Below are positions 8,753 to 11,555 of a DNA stretch of 11,555 nucleotides, in pieces. Position 1 is the stretch's first letter; the number at the start of each line of letters is the position of its first letter. Under the pieces are notes generated by a model. It ran no database searches. It had not been told where the DNA came from and saw only the letters and a list, made by a program, of their open reading frames with translations. Source of the stretch: Gammaproteobacteria bacterium (GTDB lineage: Bacteria; Pseudomonadota; Gammaproteobacteria; Arenicellales; JAHEKD01); NCBI GenBank assembly GCA_024638545.1, contig JAHEKD010000027.1:1-11555 (forward strand). Reading direction: 5' to 3'. Position numbers and translations under genes: made by a program.

Positions 8753-8830
8753 TTCTATACCTCGTCCCTTGAGGACCGGAAACAGTTTGGGAGACTTTAT
8801 AATATAGATAGTATAAATTTATGCCGTGCT
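8753..8830 (-). other. 78-base gap, longest between genes of the operon, with AT-rich element
   Basis: This gap separates the barrel gene from the export gene. Its upstream half (8797-8822) is almost pure A/T and includes the perfect palindrome ATAAATTTAT (8813-8822) and -10-like TATACT and TATATT, but no fitting -35 box is seen. A 4-base-stem inverted repeat, GTCC with GGAC around five bases, lies at 8764-8776 next to the ribosome site. There is no U-run, so it is not an intrinsic terminator. An internal promoter or an mRNA processing site is possible but unproven. Confidence 0.3.
8760..8763 (-). promoter_or_regulatory. Strong ribosome binding site of the export gene
   Basis: GAGG lies seven bases before ATG 8752. 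This is one of the clearest Shine-Dalgarno sequences in the window and fixes the start of the Wza-like protein. Confidence 0.7.
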
Positions 8831-10273
8831 TTAGAGTAGTTTAATTGATTTTCCAGCATTCATTTGTATAAAAATGTCATAATAATCATCGTCGTAATTC
8901 GCATCAGCCCGATTTGACTCTCTTTCTGATTTACCGTACCGGAATCCAACGCCAAGCCAGCGGCGTGGATGATAGATGAATCCAATGCCATAGTCATCAG
9001 TCTCATCATCTCTGCCGGAGTCAAATTCATCTTCTATACTGTTGTAATAGCCGATCAAATCGAGTTTTTGCGGCAGCACCTGGTAAACTACATTCACACC
9101 GAGTACTTCTGATTCAAAAAAACTCGACTGAATTTCAGTTGTCTCTTCAGCACGCTTTGAACCGTAGAATGTGAATGCTGTGCGGTGAGTCGGTTGCCAG
9201 CGCAATTTTGCCGAGTACGAGCTCTTGTCATAATCTTCCAGATCAGCATTATCAAAGTCCTTTTCAAGTTGACCAATCTTGAATTCGGCAGACGTAATCT
9301 GACTCAGCGACCAGAGTGCGCCAACATAGAAACCGGTTTCTTCACTGTCCAGATTTCGAATACTGTCATCATCATAATCAATATCTGTGAGATTCGCTTC
9401 CAGGAAATAGCGCACAGGGCCCTGCGTATTGTAGAATAACGCGCCGCTTAAGTGATCCAGCTCGCGATCACGCAAATCGATTGCACCGGCTGTGATATCC
9501 CTGAAATCCTGTATTGAAAAATCTATATCGGAATGAGAAGCTGCAACAACACCCTGGACGCGGCTTTGCGGTCGCCCGATTGTGACCTGACCACCAATAA
9601 TCTGGGTTTTAACGTCATCGCTTTCCCTGCTTGGAGCAACTATCCGGCTTCCGCTGGCATTACGATTCTCCTTGGCTTTTGAATATCCGGCATGTAATCC
9701 GACATCAATTATCTCGGTCAACTCATAGAGCAGGCCCGCAGATAGTCGATAGCTGTCAAAATCATTGTTATCGTTGTCATCAAATTGCGTCGCCGATGTT
9801 TGACCACCCAGCTGATAGGATAAGCGATCAACTCTGTTTCTAAACACCAGTCCCAGTCCTATGCCCAGGCCATCATCGCTTTCTTCATCTGTTGAGTTGC
9901 GCTCGACATTATCATGATGGGTGTAACCGAGCGATAATGATCCATACAGGCCATCATCGACAGTCACCGGATCAACAGCACGGGTTTCCACCAGATCATC
10001 CTGGGATAGCTCGGCATCAGGATCATTGCCTCTGAAACAGGCGTCATTTTGACCACAGCGTATGCGCTGTACGGCGATCGGTTCGTTGAGTCTCTCTTGG
10101 GTTCTGTCTCCGATCGGCACGCCAAGCGTTCCGACTTTAGGTACACTGCTGATCGGCGATGCGGTAAATGTGGGTTCAGCCAGGGGAGCAGTAACAAATT
10201 GGGCCAGTGCCAGACCCGACGTTCCGAATGCTATTGATCCGATTAATAAGCTAAGTCTTGTTTTACAAAGCAT
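8831..10273 (-). CDS. Outer-membrane beta-barrel protein (BBP2-like), probable polysaccharide export porin
   Basis: This 480-residue protein has a signal peptide ending GLALA with likely cleavage after Ala24. A proline-rich, probably periplasmic stretch follows (about 25-108) and contains Cys73 and Cys79. From about residue 109 it shows alternating amphipathic strands with aromatic girdles, such as LYGSLSLGYTHHDNV and WLGVGFRYGKSE, typical of an outer-membrane barrel of the putative beta-barrel porin 2 type. The loops are very rich in Asp and Glu (for example DDNDNNDFD, DYDDDS, DDETDD). The last strand, YYDIFIQMNAG, is followed by a short KSIKLL tail instead of a terminal aromatic. ATG at 10273 is preferred because AGGA lies seven bases before it. 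The ATG at 10279 is one base from AGGA and would add only Met-Asn. Its place directly before the short OPX gene suggests it forms the outer-membrane pore for the polymer. An unrelated porin role is the alternative. Confidence 0.88.
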   Translation of the reverse strand: MLCKTRLSLLIGSIAFGTSGLALAQFVTAPLAEPTFTASPISSVPKVGTLGVPIGDRTQERLNEPIAVQRIRCGQNDACFRGNDPDAELSQDDLVETRAVDPVTVDDGLYGSLSLGYTHHDNVERNSTDEESDDGLGIGLGLVFRNRVDRLSYQLGGQTSATQFDDNDNNDFDSYRLSAGLLYELTEIIDVGLHAGYSKAKENRNASGSRIVAPSRESDDVKTQIIGGQVTIGRPQSRVQGVVAASHSDIDFSIQDFRDITAGAIDLRDRELDHLSGALFYNTQGPVRYFLEANLTDIDYDDDSIRNLDSEETGFYVGALWSLSQITSAEFKIGQLEKDFDNADLEDYDKSSYSAKLRWQPTHRTAFTFYGSKRAEETTEIQSSFFESEVLGVNVVYQVLPQKLDLIGYYNSIEDEFDSGRDDETDDYGIGFIYHPRRWLGVGFRYGKSERESNRADANYDDDYYDIFIQMNAGKSIKLL

Positions 10274-10280
10274 GTTCATT

Positions 10281-10284
10281 TCCT
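10281..10284 (-). promoter_or_regulatory. Ribosome binding site that decides the barrel gene start
   Basis: AGGA is one base from the ATG at 10279 but seven bases from the ATG at 10273. Only the second spacing suits initiation, so translation probably begins at 10273 with MLCKTR. Confidence 0.6.
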
Positions 10285-10291
10285 ACGAACT

Positions 10292-10320
10292 AGTAAATTT
10301 ATTACAATTACGCTTGCCAA
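10292..10320 (-). promoter_or_regulatory. Weak sigma70-like promoter candidate before the barrel gene
   Basis: On the minus strand TTGGCA (10320-10315) matches five of six bases of a -35 box. TTTACT (10297-10292) matches four of six of a -10 box at a 17-base spacing. It lies in the 43-base gap between the unrecognised gene and the barrel gene. The implied leader would be very short, only about ten bases, and the gap is AT-rich, so chance is a real possibility. Confidence 0.25.
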
Positions 10321-10322
10321 AT

Positions 10323-11555
10323 CTATTCCACCGGGCAAGGTATTGTTACGATTCTTTTATCAATTACAGTCTTGAATCGATCTGGTGACTCATGCACACG
10401 AACTTTTCTGGGTGTTCTGATAATTTCAGTTGTTGGTACGCAGTCATCTTGTGGCGGCGTAAAAACCACACCGCTTGTCGAATCTGCGCCGATAGCGCCC
10501 ATTCCATACCCAGCAAATGGAAACGCGTTTTCACAGACACTGAAATTGTTTTCATCGGGTTCGAGATCAATATAGCTTAAATGCACCGGAATCAAATCGT
10601 AGCCGCCGTCCTCGTACATGGCAACGGCCCTGTCAGGATTTCCAAGAAACATTTTGCCGCCCACGAGCGCAACCTGCAGCGGTCTGCCGTTATTAATGGT
10701 GCTTAATGCATTGGCATATCGCTCCTCCGGTATATCCGCTTTTTCAGGCAACTCAAAAAGTTCTTTCAATTGCTGGGATGTGGCCTGCGTATGGTAGTTA
10801 CCCTCTTCCCAGCTCGGCGGCGGCGCAGCTTTTATTCCGCTACGAATGTAACTATTAACCAGCTCAGGAAAGCCAATTTTCTTGGTAATCTGGCTGAGTG
10901 GGCGAATTAGATGGTCATTATAAAGGAGCATAACCGGCAGCGTAATCCCGTCCTGTTTGGCCTGATTTATCCGTTCGAGTTGCCATGGCGATACAACAGC
11001 CTGCCTGCTGCCCGGATAGAGGGAAACGAATATGGGTGAATTTGCACTCAGAATTTCAGAATTGGCCATACCCTCTCCAAGCGGTGAATCCTGGAAAAAC
11101 CAAAACTCGTTTGACTGATCCGCAAGGGCAAGAAGTTGATCTGCGCTGGCATAAATGTGTGCGGGAATATTGGAGTTAACAAACTCCAGAGAATTTGTCG
11201 GTACGCCGGTCGGGGGAATACGTGATACCGTATCAGGCCAGTCGCTATCATGAACCTCGTGCAGGTTGGGATCATCTTCATTCACTGAAATGACCTCGTT
11301 ATCATCAAAATATTTTTCTATCAGGTCCGCCAGCGTTGGCTCATCATCCTCACCTCCTGATCCGTTGTCCTGCTCATCACTCAACGCCTGTTTCAGCCCA
11401 GTCAGGGAATAGGTGCCGGCCGCGGAATTGGGATCCTTGATAAAGTAGCTGGTACCACACACGCCACCGGGTAATACGGGGTCAAGTCCGACAATGGCTT
11501 TTTGAAGGTGTTCACTAGCCAGCCCGGCCTGTTCAGCGATATCAACTACCTCGTT
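10323..11555 (-). CDS. Unrecognised protein at head of EPS operon (5' end cut by window)
   Basis: The frame is open from the window edge to TAG at 10325-10323, giving at least 410 residues. GTG at 11462 is only an internal Val codon: 31 sensible codons precede it, ending PVLPGG, and continue into VCGTSY. I recognise no family. Visible parts, numbered from the first visible residue, are as follows. An acidic, low-complexity linker (about 59-72, NGSGGEDDEP) is followed by a mixed alpha/beta region with IFVSLYPG (175-182), LPVMLLYND (206-214) and PLQVALVGGKMFLG (292-305). A C-terminal part holds Cys341, Cys372 and Cys407 and the end IPCPVE. With Cys33, four cysteines are visible. No membrane segment is seen in this part, and the N-terminus with any signal peptide is outside. 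The stop is 43 bases from the barrel gene start, so it may belong to the same export system. Function is unassigned. Confidence 0.8.
   Translation of the reverse strand, partial: NEVVDIAEQAGLASEHLQKAIVGLDPVLPGGVCGTSYFIKDPNSAAGTYSLTGLKQALSDEQDNGSGGEDDEPTLADLIEKYFDDNEVISVNEDDPNLHEVHDSDWPDTVSRIPPTGVPTNSLEFVNSNIPAHIYASADQLLALADQSNEFWFFQDSPLGEGMANSEILSANSPIFVSLYPGSRQAVVSPWQLERINQAKQDGITLPVMLLYNDHLIRPLSQITKKIGFPELVNSYIRSGIKAAPPPSWEEGNYHTQATSQQLKELFELPEKADIPEERYANALSTINNGRPLQVALVGGKMFLGNPDRAVAMYEDGGYDLIPVHLSYIDLEPDENNFSVCENAFPFAGYGMGAIGADSTSGVVFTPPQDDCVPTTEIIRTPRKVRVHESPDRFKTVIDKRIVTIPCPVE

Noticed and set aside
8764..8776. GTCC/GGAC hairpin as a terminator or riboregulator
   Set aside because: The stem is only four base pairs with a five-base loop and no U-run; this occurs readily by chance.
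10062..10388. Plus-strand open frame of 108 codons across the barrel gene start
   Set aside because: It is antisense to the signal peptide region and the intergenic gap; composition looks like a shadow of the coding strand and no motif is seen.
11048..11462. GTG at 11462 as the start of the unrecognised gene
   Set aside because: The frame stays open for 31 further codons to the window edge with protein-like sequence, so the gene begins outside.
1..11555. Exosortase/PEP-CTERM type EPS locus
   Set aside because: The gene set resembles such loci, but no exosortase, PEP-CTERM tail or other marker is visible here, so a classical Wzy-type EPS locus is the safer reading.
1..11555. CRISPR arrays, tRNA or rRNA genes, insertion sequences
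   Set aside because: No spaced direct repeats, cloverleaf-like segments, rRNA stretches, transposase motifs or terminal inverted repeats were found; nearly all of the window is filled by the nine minus-strand genes.

Overview
The window holds the core of an extracellular polysaccharide (EPS or capsule) synthesis and export locus. All nine supported genes lie on the minus strand, so transcription runs from position 11555 towards position 1. The Wza-like export protein, periplasmic Wzz/BY-kinase co-polymerase, BBP2-type outer-membrane barrel and asparagine-synthase-like amidotransferase point to a Gram-negative bacterium, most likely a gammaproteobacterium. The moderate GC content and very Asp-rich outer-membrane loops would suit a marine or saline habitat. 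The organism cannot be named from the sequence.

Layout in transcription order: (1) 11555-10323, the 3' part of a gene for an unrecognised protein of at least 410 residues, cut by the window edge. (2) 10273-8831, an outer-membrane beta-barrel with a signal peptide. (3) 8752-7949, a short Wza-like polysaccharide export protein with no outer-membrane-spanning segment. (4) 7928-5790, a fused Wzz-type co-polymerase and bacterial tyrosine kinase. (5) 5766-5116, a small single-pass membrane protein of unknown role. (6) 5088-3718, a polytopic O-antigen ligase/polymerase (Wzy-like) protein. (7) 3721-2783, UDP-glucuronate decarboxylase (UDP-xylose synthase). (8) 2774-960, a class II glutamine amidotransferase of the asparagine synthase family. 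(9) 935-1, a glycosyltransferase with a beta-4-galactosyltransferase-like WGGED motif, cut by the window edge.

Gaps between genes are 8 to 78 bases, or a 4-base overlap, and I see no intrinsic terminator. Genes 2 to 9 therefore look like one operon. Gene 1 is 43 bases from gene 2 and may be part of it; a weak promoter-like sequence lies in that gap.

A coherent working model is as follows. Cytoplasmic enzymes (UXS, the glycosyltransferase and possibly the amidotransferase) make or decorate the repeat unit. The Wzy-like protein polymerises it in the inner membrane, and the kinase/co-polymerase controls chain length. The periplasmic export protein and the separate barrel carry the polymer across the outer membrane. 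A flippase, an initiating phosphoglycosyltransferase and a phosphatase for the kinase are not in this window and presumably lie outside it.

The points most worth a second look are the unrecognised first gene, the split outer-membrane exporter, the degenerate oligomerisation motif in the kinase, the run of four consecutive non-ATG starts, and the amidotransferase next to UXS.
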